DNA of 22,422 nt from JANSYP01 sp039184415 (GTDB lineage Bacteria > Pseudomonadota > Alphaproteobacteria > Rhodobacterales > Rhodobacteraceae). A model generated the notes under the pieces. That model saw nothing but the letters and a program-made list of their open reading frames with translations, was not told the DNA's origin and ran no database searches. A program made the translations under genes and the position numbers. Location: the NCBI GenBank assembly GCA_039184415.1, contig JBCDBB010000055.1, positions 1-22,422 of the forward strand. The letters run 5' to 3'. This document shows positions 1-7,217 of this stretch, in pieces; the first letter of the stretch is position 1, and each line of letters begins with the position of its first letter.

Positions 1-99
1 GAGGCTTGGAGCGCCATTGGTACGAGCGACAATGTCGAATGCCGCCCTCTCAGCCATCGCACTCGCGTCAACCGCCTTCTTTTTGCTATCAGTCCTGAG

Positions 100-135
100 C
101 CTAGAAGAGCGCTCTAACCACTGAGCTACACCCTG
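100..135 (-). pseudogene. tRNA-like 5' half (acceptor strand plus D-arm), no 3' half
   Basis: Read on the minus strand, the segment begins with a seven-base acceptor-like strand CAGGGTG (129-135). It is followed by TA and a D-arm with GCTC (123-126) paired to GAGC (111-114) around the loop AGTGGTTA, as in a genuine tRNA. After the D-arm the sequence does not fold into an anticodon stem, and no CACCCTG acceptor partner appears before position 1. It is therefore read as a tRNA remnant rather than a working gene. A weak T-arm-like hairpin lies near 25-45 but at the wrong distance. It could mark an old recombination point at a tRNA gene, or be chance similarity. Confidence 0.42.
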
Positions 136-293
136 ATGCCAATGCGCAAGGCAGCGACGAGCATCAGCATCGCCACAGCGCAGGGTTCGTCAAATATACA
201 ATCGCCCACTTTTGGGAGAGTCATTCGCCGTAGGTAGGGGCTCTGTGTTTTCACGGTGAAGTCAGGTGGCGAACCCTCAAGAGACCGCAGGGC

Positions 294-2150
294 TTAGCAC
301 CAGTCGGCTTCCGTTATCTTGAGCGTCTTAATGCGGGAGTGCAGCGTTGTTGGCTTGATCTCCAATAGGCTGGCAGCGCCGGACGGCCCGGACACTCTGC
401 CCTCGGCAGTGCGTAAGGCGGCAACGGTGTTTGCTCGAACGATAGCTTGAATCTCTGCCTCCGTTCTAACGGTTTCGGGGACCTGCGCGTTCCCGGCGGT
501 TCCACGCGACAGCTCAACCTCAAGTTTTCGACCCATGGAAACAATGGCTGCGCGTTCAATTACATTGCGCAACTCGCGAACGTTTCCAGGCCAGGCGTAA
601 GCCTGCAGTTCCTGCATCACGCGCGCCGTAATGGAGGGGATCGGACGATTGAGTTTCGAGCACGCGACACTGAGCAAATGGGCCGCAAGCAGCGGAACAT
701 CTTCGGGGTGATCGCGAAGCGGTTCTGTGGTGATCGGGAACAGGCTGAGGTGCATATAGAGTGCTTCGCGCAGACGTTGCGCTGCCAATGGCCCGCGCGA
801 GGTGAGGGTCGACGCGCAGATCACCCGGATATCAAGCTCTTTTTCGCGCGTATCTCCAATCCGCCTGACTGTATTGGTTTGCAATGCATGCAAGAGTTCG
901 CCCTGAACCTCGGTCGGCAACGCCTCCACATCGTCCAGAAAAAGCGTACCCCCGTGTGCCAGTTCCAGCTTGCCGGGCTTGTCCTGTTTGGCGGCGTGCG
1001 GCCCCCCGCGGACCTGGCCGAAAAGCTCAACTTGCACCGCCCCGGAGGGTACGGAACTGCAGTTGAAGTGAATGAGCGGGCGCCGTGAGCGGGCACTTGC
1101 CTTGTGGATCTCATTTGCAATCAGGGTCTTTCCGGTGCCCGGTTCTCCGGAAATCATGACCGGGGCATCTGTCCTTGCGACGAGATCAATCCGGGCCACG
1201 ATCTGTCTCATCGCCGTCGAATTCCCGATGATGGTGAGATGCGCCCGCTCGGTGTTGATTTCTTCTTGCAGGTAGGCGTTTTCCTGTTCCAGGCGGTCCC
1301 GCAATTGCGCGATTTCCTGCAGTGCGTTGTGCAGCTTCTTTTCGTTTTCCTTGCGTTCCGTGACGTCGCGAAAAATCACAACGGCTCCGGCCAGGATCTG
1401 ATGATCGTAGATCGGCGTAGAGATGTATTCGACCTGCATAGGCCGGCCATCCTTGCGCCAGAACACCTCATCCTCAATCCGGTTCACTTGCTCAAATCGG
1501 AAAGACTTGTAGATCGGGCAATCCTGGTGATGGTAGACGTCCCCATTCACATGGGTGTGGTGCATGATCGAGTGGATATCCTTGCCCAAAAGGTCCTCGG
1601 CGGTCCAGCCAAGCATCTCTTGAGCCGCGCGGTTGACGAAGGTGGTTTTGCCCTCCGCGTTCAAGCCATAGATGCCCTCGCCTGCCGCATTCAGGATGAG
1701 TTGATTGCGGCGCTCCAGGTCCGCAAAGAAACTTTCGGCACGTTTCCATTCGTCCAGGCCGGCGCGTTGGAGGTTATCAAGTTCGGTCTGTCGCCTGCGG
1801 CGCTCCATGGCGTCGAGATCAATGATCATCAACAGGATATGTCCCGGGCGATGATCCAGCTTCCTCCCTCGAACTTCGCTTCGGATCGCCGCACCGCTTT
1901 TGCGGCGAAAGGTGATCTGCCGGGTCCAGGCCTCTCTGCGTGTGTCGACCTCATCGAGAAAGACGAGGAAGGTGGCGACCTGTGTTCCGACGATCAAACG
2001 AAACGGAGGCGGTGCGTCGGGCTCAAACTCGAACAACCTGCAGGCGCGATGGTTCGCTTCGACGATCCTATCGGTTTGGGTGCACAGCACCACCGCGGCT
2101 TCAGGCAAGGCCGCCAAAAGAGAATCGGGGGATAGGCTCGCGCGGTTCAT
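294..2150 (-). CDS. PAS-PAS-AAA+-Fis regulator lacking GAFTGA, likely controls the cyanate operon
   Basis: A 618-residue regulator of the bacterial enhancer-binding-protein architecture. PAS domains lie at about 11-110 and 148-265; the second carries a His/Cys-rich stretch ending in DCPIYKSF (210-217). A coiled coil follows at about 265-300, then an AAA+ domain with Walker A GEPGTGKT (335-342), Walker B GTLFLDD (401-407), an LREALY arginine-finger segment (R461) and WPGNVREL (520-527). A Fis-type helix-turn-helix ends the protein (about 575-612). Where sigma-54 activators have GAFTGA, this protein has GGPHAA (382-387) at the same spacing, so sigma-54 contact is unlikely. It is divergent from the cyanate operon with two palindromes 37-66 bp upstream of its start, which suggests it regulates that operon and itself. 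The inducer is unknown; the PAS domains point to a small ligand or redox cue. Confidence 0.9.
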   Translation of the reverse strand: MNRASLSPDSLLAALPEAAVVLCTQTDRIVEANHRACRLFEFEPDAPPPFRLIVGTQVATFLVFLDEVDTRREAWTRQITFRRKSGAAIRSEVRGRKLDHRPGHILLMIIDLDAMERRRRQTELDNLQRAGLDEWKRAESFFADLERRNQLILNAAGEGIYGLNAEGKTTFVNRAAQEMLGWTAEDLLGKDIHSIMHHTHVNGDVYHHQDCPIYKSFRFEQVNRIEDEVFWRKDGRPMQVEYISTPIYDHQILAGAVVIFRDVTERKENEKKLHNALQEIAQLRDRLEQENAYLQEEINTERAHLTIIGNSTAMRQIVARIDLVARTDAPVMISGEPGTGKTLIANEIHKASARSRRPLIHFNCSSVPSGAVQVELFGQVRGGPHAAKQDKPGKLELAHGGTLFLDDVEALPTEVQGELLHALQTNTVRRIGDTREKELDIRVICASTLTSRGPLAAQRLREALYMHLSLFPITTEPLRDHPEDVPLLAAHLLSVACSKLNRPIPSITARVMQELQAYAWPGNVRELRNVIERAAIVSMGRKLEVELSRGTAGNAQVPETVRTEAEIQAIVRANTVAALRTAEGRVSGPSGAASLLEIKPTTLHSRIKTLKITEADWC

Positions 2151-2186
2151 GGCTCCAGGTTATGCCCGCGTCATAGCACCGCAGCA

Positions 2187-2216
2187 ACGAAATCTCGTAA
2201 GTTACGAAATTTCGTA
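2187..2216. promoter_or_regulatory. Tandem palindromic operator between regulator and cyanate operon
   Basis: Two copies of a 12-bp palindrome start 17 bp apart: ACGAAATCTCGT (2187-2198) and ACGAAATTTCGT (2204-2215). The second extends to a perfect 14-bp palindrome at 2203-2216. A nested inverted repeat TCGTAAgTTACGA (2195-2207) bridges them. The pair is about 37 bp upstream of the regulator start and about 218 bp upstream of the binding-protein start. This is a fitting place for autoregulation plus distal activation. Binding by the adjacent Fis-type regulator is inferred. Confidence 0.65.
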
Positions 2217-2257
2217 TTCCCCCTGAGACATCGAAATCCATCAAGACACTGCAATTA

Positions 2258-2286
2258 TTGAACTTTTCAAACCGCACAAATATGCG
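2258..2286 (+). promoter_or_regulatory. Possible sigma-70-type promoter for the cyanate operon
   Basis: TTGAAC (2258-2263) is separated by 17 bases from TATGCG (2281-2286). The -35 box is good and the -10 box is weak, as expected for an activated promoter. It lies just downstream of the tandem palindromes. No TGGCAC-N5-TTGC sigma-54 element was seen in 2151-2433, in agreement with the regulator having no GAFTGA. It would leave a leader of about 140 bases. Confidence 0.3.
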
Positions 2287-2433
2287 CCACATGCTTTTTC
2301 TGTATGCGGCTCTCTCCCATACTTTGCGACGCAGCATCTTGGGACTTGGGGTGACGCGATCGTCCGTCTCGTTTCGTGCGGGCATCACATCCGCCACCTG
2401 ACCCCCGATTGGTTCACACAGGAGAGGTAATCG

Positions 2434-3861
2434 ATGACCCACTTCAAGGATCCTTTTAACCCAAATATCGACGTCTGGAATGAATGCGGTGAAGCTTCGG
2501 ACGCGCCGGCGGATGCCTATGCCGGACTGACCCCGGAAGACGCCGCGATCCTGCGTCAGCGGGCCAAGCAATCCCTGAACGCAGAAGTCGGGATGGCCCG
2601 GGCGCTGGAAAGCTCAGTTATGCAGGGGCTCTTTAAGACCGACATTTCGCGGCGCGCCTTCCTGCGCAGTGCTGGCGTCACGGGCGCGCTGGCCGCCGTC
2701 GCCTCTGTTTTTCCGCTGTCCTCGCTGCAGTTGATGGCCGAAGAGGCCATGAAGAACCTCGAAAAGACAAAGCTGACTTTGGGTTTTGTGCCAATCACAT
2801 GTGCAACGCCCATCATCGGTGGCCATGCTCTGGGCTTCTATGAGCGCTATGGCCTGGACGTTGACATCGTGAAGACCGCGGGCTGGGCGGTCTCGCGCGA
2901 CAAATGTTTGAACGGCGAGTATGACGGCTCGCACCTGCTCTACCCGATGCCAATGGCCATGTCGCTCGGCATAGGCTCCACCGCGCAGCCCTGGCGGGTG
3001 GTGTCCAACGTGAACACGAATGGCCAGGCGATCGTGCTGGCCAACAAGCACCTCGAAAACCAGGATCCGGCAAACTGGAAGGGCTTTACCTTCGCCGTTC
3101 CGTTTGAATATTCGATGCACAACCTGCTGCTGCGCAACTACGTGGCGGATGCAGGCCTCGACCCGGATCGCGACATCCAGATCCGCGTGGTTCCGCCGCC
3201 CGAGATGGTCGCCAACCTGCGCTCAGAAAACGTCGACGGGTATCTCGCGCCCGACCCGTTCTGCCAGCGCGCGGTCTTCGATCAGGTGGGCTTCATTCAC
3301 AAGCTGACGCTGGACCTGTGGAAGCAGCACCCGTGCTGTGTCTTCGGTCTCTCTCAGACGTTCATCGACGAAAATCCCAACACAACTATGGCGCTTACCA
3401 CAGCCATTCTGGAGGCGACGGCGTCCGCGGAGACATCCGACGGTCGGGTCGCATTCGCGGAGTCGATGGCGCCCGCGAACTACCTCAACCAGCCGGTCGA
3501 AATCCTCAAGCAGATCCTGACAGGTGTGTTCCCGGATGGTCAGGGCAACATCAAGTCGGTGCCCGACCGGATTTCGTTCATGCCGCTGCCCACGCAGACC
3601 ATGAGCACCTGGGTGCTGTCGCAGCTGCGGCGCTGGAACTACATCGAAGCGGACACGGATTACGCATCGCTTGCCACTGAGCTGGTGATGACGACGACGA
3701 CCCGCGAACGCATGCGCGACATGATGGCCGCCGATCCCAACCTGGTTTTCTCGGATGTGGATCAGGACGTGTTCGCGCCCGTCACGATCCAGGGCCGCGA
3801 GTTCGCGCCGGGGAACGCGCAGGAGTTCATCAACAGCCAGCCGTTCAGCCGCACGATCTGA
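2434..3861 (+). CDS. Cyanate/nitrate-type ABC transporter substrate-binding protein, Tat-exported
   Basis: A 475-residue periplasmic binding protein of the NrtA/CynA/SsuA-like family. It would capture cyanate (or nitrate, nitrite or bicarbonate-like anions) and deliver it to the permease encoded next. A twin-arginine signal SRRAFLR is at residues 72-78, followed by a hydrophobic stretch (about 79-100). The binding domain starts at about 113 (LTLGFVPITCATPIIGG). Unusually, about 70 polar residues precede the Tat motif. The start is supported by AGGAGAGG (2420-2427) seven bases upstream. I found no better in-frame start near the twin arginines with a comparable ribosome site. Cyanate is favoured over nitrate because cyanase ends the same operon. 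It is the first gene of the operon and is followed by a stem-loop that may protect its mRNA. Confidence 0.88.
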   Translation: MTHFKDPFNPNIDVWNECGEASDAPADAYAGLTPEDAAILRQRAKQSLNAEVGMARALESSVMQGLFKTDISRRAFLRSAGVTGALAAVASVFPLSSLQLMAEEAMKNLEKTKLTLGFVPITCATPIIGGHALGFYERYGLDVDIVKTAGWAVSRDKCLNGEYDGSHLLYPMPMAMSLGIGSTAQPWRVVSNVNTNGQAIVLANKHLENQDPANWKGFTFAVPFEYSMHNLLLRNYVADAGLDPDRDIQIRVVPPPEMVANLRSENVDGYLAPDPFCQRAVFDQVGFIHKLTLDLWKQHPCCVFGLSQTFIDENPNTTMALTTAILEATASAETSDGRVAFAESMAPANYLNQPVEILKQILTGVFPDGQGNIKSVPDRISFMPLPTQTMSTWVLSQLRRWNYIEADTDYASLATELVMTTTTRERMRDMMAADPNLVFSDVDQDVFAPVTIQGREFAPGNAQEFINSQPFSRTI

Positions 3862-3883
3862 TCGCACGGAACCTCAATCACAA

Positions 3884-3907
3884 GGCGGGGCGGATCGCTG
3901 CCCCGCC
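3884..3907 (+). promoter_or_regulatory. Intercistronic stem-loop between binding protein and permease genes
   Basis: GGCGGGGC (3884-3891) and GCCCCGCC (3900-3907) form a perfect 8-bp GC-rich stem around an eight-base loop in the 75-bp gap after the binding-protein stop. No T-run follows, so it is more likely an mRNA-stabilising or partly attenuating hairpin than a full terminator. Such a hairpin would allow more binding protein than permease to be made. That is a common arrangement in ABC import operons, but the function here is inferred. Confidence 0.5.
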
Positions 3908-3936
3908 ATCCCAGCTTATGTTTCGAGAGGGTTGGA

Positions 3937-4938
3937 ATGATCCGGAATCTAGATCTGCGAAGTGCCATGCTGTCCCTGCTCATCCTCGTGGCAGGTCTCT
4001 TCATTTGGCATGCGACCACCTACGTGCCGGACACCGGGCCCGTCGGTGTCGTGCTTTCGGAGGATCAAGAACAAACCCTGCTCGCCAAGAACATGGCGGC
4101 TGAAGACATCGCGTATTACGCAAGCCAGGGTGTCGAGTTTGCGCAACTGGACCAGATCGCCGGTCTGGGCCTGTCGCGCGAGATGATCGACATGGCCGGC
4201 GGCATTCGCGCCCTCGGCATCAGCGTCCCGGACGAGAACTCGGCGCCTGCGCCCGGATCGCTCTTCCCGTCCCCCGGCCAGATCGGTGTCGAGCTTTGGG
4301 CCACGATCACGGACCCGTTCTATGTCGCCGGTACGAACGACATGGGGTACGGCATCCAGATCGGTTACTCGCTCCTGCGGGTCGTCATCGGGTATACGCT
4401 GGCCGCGGCTGTCGCGATCCCGCTGGGCTTCCTGATCGGCATGTCACCCTTGGCCTATCGCGCGCTCGATCCGTACATCCAGGTGTTGAAGCCGATCTCG
4501 CCGCTGGCGTGGATGCCCATTGCGCTCTTCACCATTGGAGACAGCGAGCTTTCGTCGATCTTCGTGATCTTCATCTGTTCGGTCTGGCCGATGCTGACCA
4601 ACACCGCTTTTGGTGTGGCCTCCGTGCGCAAAGACTGGATCAACGTCGCCCGGACGCATGAATTGGGGTCGTTCAAGACCGCCATCACCGTCATTCTTCC
4701 TGCGGCAGCACCAACGATCATCACCGGCATGCGGATTTCTATCGGCATCGCCTGGCTCGTCATCGTTGCAGCCGAGATGCTCGTGGGCGGCACCGGCATT
4801 GGCTATGTCGTCTGGAACGAGTGGAACGGACTGCGGCTGGATCGGATGATCGTCGCGATCCTGCTGATCGGCGTGATGGGCATGCTCCTGGACGCCTTTT
4901 TCGCCCGCCTGCAGCGCGCCGTGTCCTACACCGAATAA
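3937..4938 (+). CDS. Cyanate/nitrate-type ABC transporter permease
   Basis: A 333-residue inner-membrane permease of the BPD_transp_1 (NrtB/SsuC/TauC-like) family. One transmembrane helix lies near the N-terminus (about 10-26). A polar stretch of about 85 residues, predicted periplasmic, follows before the main five-to-six-helix domain (about 120-325). The EAA-type ATPase-contact loop is visible around ARTHELGSFKTAITVILP. The start follows GAGAGG (3925-3930) by six bases. It lies 75 bp after the binding protein and 11 bp before the ATPase, within the operon. The extra segment between helix 1 and the transport core is longer than in simple NrtB homologues and has no domain I recognise. Substrate assignment to cyanate comes from context. 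Confidence 0.88.
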   Translation: MIRNLDLRSAMLSLLILVAGLFIWHATTYVPDTGPVGVVLSEDQEQTLLAKNMAAEDIAYYASQGVEFAQLDQIAGLGLSREMIDMAGGIRALGISVPDENSAPAPGSLFPSPGQIGVELWATITDPFYVAGTNDMGYGIQIGYSLLRVVIGYTLAAAVAIPLGFLIGMSPLAYRALDPYIQVLKPISPLAWMPIALFTIGDSELSSIFVIFICSVWPMLTNTAFGVASVRKDWINVARTHELGSFKTAITVILPAAAPTIITGMRISIGIAWLVIVAAEMLVGGTGIGYVVWNEWNGLRLDRMIVAILLIGVMGMLLDAFFARLQRAVSYTE

Positions 4939-4949
4939 GGAGAACTGAG

Positions 4950-5861
4950 ATGGCGAAACCATTTCTCTCGATAGAGCGTCTGACCCAGCAATTCCCCGAT
5001 GGCGTGGGCGGCACCCTGACAGTGTTCGAGAACGCGACCTTCGGCGTGGAAAAGGGGGAGTTCGTCTGCATCCTGGGGCACTCCGGCTGCGGCAAGTCCA
5101 CAATCATGAACATCCTTGCCGGGCTGGCGGAACCGAGCTCCGGTGTGGTCAAAATGGACGGCTTCGAGGTCTCGGGCCCCTCGCTCGACCGGGGGGTTGT
5201 GTTCCAAAACTACTCTCTGCTTCCGTGGCTGTCGGCGTTGAAGAACGTCACGTTCGGTGTCGCCGCCCGCCACAAGGACTGGAGCAAGGCGCAAGTGGAG
5301 GAGCATGCGCGCAAGTATCTGGCCCAGGTCGGGCTGGAAGGTGACGTGGTGAACCGCAAACCGTCGCAATTGTCGGGCGGTATGCGCCAGCGGGTGTCCA
5401 TTGCGCGGGCCTTTGCCAACCAGCCCAAACTTCTGTTGCTGGACGAACCGTTCGGAGCGCTCGACGCGCTGACGCGCGGCACGATCCAGGAAGAGCTGAT
5501 CAAGGTCTGGAGCCAGACCGAGCAGACCGTGTTCATGATCACCCACGACATTGACGAGGCGATCCTGCTCTCCGACCGCATTCTCCTGATGACGAACGGG
5601 CCGCTCGCGCGTGTGGCGGAATCGGTCGAGATCACAATTCCCCGCCCGCGCAACCGAACGGAAATCGTGGAGCATCCGAATTACTATGCGATCCGCAACC
5701 ACCTCGTGCAGTTCCTGGGTCAACGCTCCAAAGAGCTGGCGGGCCAGCCTGCCGATGGCGAGGATCACCGCCCCGAAGTGGTGCGCATCGACAAGACCGA
5801 GCCTGCGCCGGAGGAGAGCGAGCCTGCCCCCGCTCCGACCCTGCGCGCGGTGGGAGACTGA
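4950..5861 (+). CDS. Cyanate/nitrate-type ABC transporter ATP-binding protein
   Basis: A 303-residue ATPase that powers the importer. Walker A is GHSGCGKS, the Q-loop is VFQNYSLLPW, the signature is LSGGMRQR, Walker B is LLLLDEPFGALDA, and the switch histidine lies in ITHDIDEA. This matches the NrtD/SsuB/TauB group. The ATG at 4950 is preceded by AAGGAG (4937-4942), which overlaps the permease stop codon and implies coupled translation. A longer frame opens upstream but would overlap the permease and lacks this site. The C-terminal 40 residues are a Pro/Glu-rich tail after the ATPase fold, probably disordered. The next gene starts two bases after the stop. Confidence 0.92.
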   Translation: MAKPFLSIERLTQQFPDGVGGTLTVFENATFGVEKGEFVCILGHSGCGKSTIMNILAGLAEPSSGVVKMDGFEVSGPSLDRGVVFQNYSLLPWLSALKNVTFGVAARHKDWSKAQVEEHARKYLAQVGLEGDVVNRKPSQLSGGMRQRVSIARAFANQPKLLLLDEPFGALDALTRGTIQEELIKVWSQTEQTVFMITHDIDEAILLSDRILLMTNGPLARVAESVEITIPRPRNRTEIVEHPNYYAIRNHLVQFLGQRSKELAGQPADGEDHRPEVVRIDKTEPAPEESEPAPAPTLRAVGD

Positions 5862-5863
5862 GC

Positions 5864-6343
5864 ATGACCGCCGAAGACCCGATCCGCCCCCCTGTCCCGC
5901 CGTTCAGCTATGAAGACGCCGTGCAAAAGGTACGCATGGCCGAAGACGCGTGGAACAGGCGCGACCCGGACAAAGTCGCCATGGCCTACACCGCCGACAC
6001 AAAATGGCGAAACCGCTCCGAGTTCCTCAACGGCCGGGAGGAGGTGCGCGCTTTTCTGACCCGCAAATGGGCAAAGGAGAACGGCTATCGCTTGATCAAG
6101 GAAATCTGGGCCCATGACGGGAACAGGATCGCCGTGCGGTTTTGCTACGAGTGGCACGACGAAGACGGCAACTGGTTTCGCGCCCACGGAAACGAGAACT
6201 GGCAGTTCGATGACAAGGGGTACATGGCGCAGCGCCACGCCTCCATCAACGACGTCCCGATTGCCGAAGCCGACCGCAAGTTTCACTGGCCACAAGGCCC
6301 CCGCCCCGCAGACCACCCCGGACTCAGCGAGCTCGGGCTCTGA
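5864..6343 (+). CDS. NTF2-like (DUF1348) protein of the cyanate operon
   Basis: A 159-residue soluble protein of the DUF1348 branch of the NTF2/SnoaL-like superfamily. It has the Trp/Arg-rich pattern of that group (NRRDPDKVAMAYTADTKWRN near residues 36-55, FCYEWHDEDGNWFRAHGNENW near 87-107, and a C-terminal FHWPQGPRP). These small cone-shaped folds bind or isomerise small molecules, but I know of no proven reaction for DUF1348. It starts two bases after the ATPase stop and 39 bp before cyanase, so it is co-transcribed with cyanate import and breakdown. A small hairpin (ACCGCG-cta-CGCGGT, 6343-6357) begins at its stop codon. A role in handling cyanate or carbamate is inference from position only. 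Confidence 0.85.
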   Translation: MTAEDPIRPPVPPFSYEDAVQKVRMAEDAWNRRDPDKVAMAYTADTKWRNRSEFLNGREEVRAFLTRKWAKENGYRLIKEIWAHDGNRIAVRFCYEWHDEDGNWFRAHGNENWQFDDKGYMAQRHASINDVPIAEADRKFHWPQGPRPADHPGLSELGL

Positions 6344-6382
6344 CCGCGCTACGCGGTTGCTTATGAGGAGAGGAGAAAAACC

Positions 6383-6853
6383 ATGAAAGACACCTTCGAG
6401 GTTCCAGCCATGATGACAAAAGAAGACGTGACCATGATGATCTTGTCCGCCAAGAAAACGGCGGGCCTGACGTGGGAAGAGATTGCCGAAAAGATCGACA
6501 TGTCGCCCGTCTGGACCCACTCCGCCTGCATGGGGATGAATGGTTGGCCAAAAGACAAAGCGGAGGCCATCGTCTCTGTGATGGGCTTGCCGCAGGAAGC
6601 CGTGAGCGTGTTGGAAGAGCCGCCGACCAAGGTCTGGGAACAATCCGTGCCGACGGATCCTTGCATCTACCGTCTCTACGAGATCGTCGGCGTCTATGGT
6701 CCAACGATCAAGGCGCTCATTGAGGAGAAGTTCGGAACCGGCATCATGTCCGCCATCGACTTCGACATGCAGATCACGAAGGTGGAGCATCCCAAGGGGG
6801 ACCGGGTGAAGCTCGAAATGTCCGGCAAGTTCCTCGCCTACAACTCCTGGTAA
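6383..6853 (+). CDS. cynS: Cyanase (cyanate hydratase)
   Basis: A 156-residue cyanase, EC 4.2.1.104, which combines cyanate with bicarbonate to give carbamate (and so ammonium) and CO2. The length equals that of E. coli CynS. The C-terminal catalytic domain is well conserved (PTDPCIYRLYE, VYGPTIKALIEEKFG, GIMSAIDF). The residues that correspond to E. coli Arg96, Glu99 and Ser122 are present as R97, E100 and S123. The N-terminal part is the family's helix-turn-helix-like decamerisation domain. The start follows a doubled AGGAG (6366-6375). It is the last gene of the operon and is followed by a strong stem-loop. No carbonic anhydrase gene (cynT) accompanies it in this window. Confidence 0.97.
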   Translation: MKDTFEVPAMMTKEDVTMMILSAKKTAGLTWEEIAEKIDMSPVWTHSACMGMNGWPKDKAEAIVSVMGLPQEAVSVLEEPPTKVWEQSVPTDPCIYRLYEIVGVYGPTIKALIEEKFGTGIMSAIDFDMQITKVEHPKGDRVKLEMSGKFLAYNSW

Positions 6854-6877
6854 GCGATTGAACGATTGAGAAAAATA

Positions 6878-6899
6878 CCCGCAGGAGAGATCCTGCGGG
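6878..6899 (+). terminator. Stem-loop terminator after cyanase
   Basis: CCCGCAGGA (6878-6886), GAGA loop, TCCTGCGGG (6891-6899): a perfect 9-bp stem with a four-base loop, 25 bp past the cyanase stop. On the plus strand it is followed by CATTTCC. On the minus strand the exit sequence is TATTTTTC, so it could stop transcription from both sides. It ends the cyanate operon. Confidence 0.8.
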
Positions 6900-7217
6900 C
6901 ATTTCCGACCGTAAGTCCGACCAAGATATCCAGCATTGAGGACTGAACGCGGCTTTGTTGCGGCGATCCAGTCAGGGGGTTCATCTGTCGCGCCGGAACT
7001 GAAAGCCTGGGTTCATGAGCAGTTGCGCCCGTGCGACGTTTAACACCATGAACTGGTCGGCATCCGAGGACCGGAGAGGTCCCACCCTGAGACGAGGTGT
7101 GCACCACAGCCACTTGTCGGGCTGCGGTTCTATTTCGAGACGACCTGCAAGCGCCCCGAGAGGACGGGCTGGCTGCATGCGCGTAGCGAGACCCGGAGAC
7201 CAAAGACGCCGCTCCCA
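6900..7217. other. Degenerate spacer without a recognised gene
   Basis: No convincing gene was found. A minus-strand frame of 65 codons (6981-7178) has no visible ribosome site and matches no family I recognise. GGCTTTGTTGC near 6951-6961 resembles the tips of some insertion sequences, but no matching inverted partner was seen. The segment lies where the C-terminal part of the adjacent dehydrogenase pseudogene should be, so that part has been deleted or replaced. Confidence 0.4.

Noticed and set aside
2151..2433. Sigma-54 promoter for the cyanate operon, expected from the regulator's architecture
   Set aside because: No TGGCAC-N5-TTGC element with proper spacing was seen, and the regulator lacks GAFTGA.
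6945..6975. Insertion-sequence terminus suggested by GGCTTTGTTGC
   Set aside because: No inverted partner, target duplication or transposase frame could be tied to it; kept only as a remark on the spacer.
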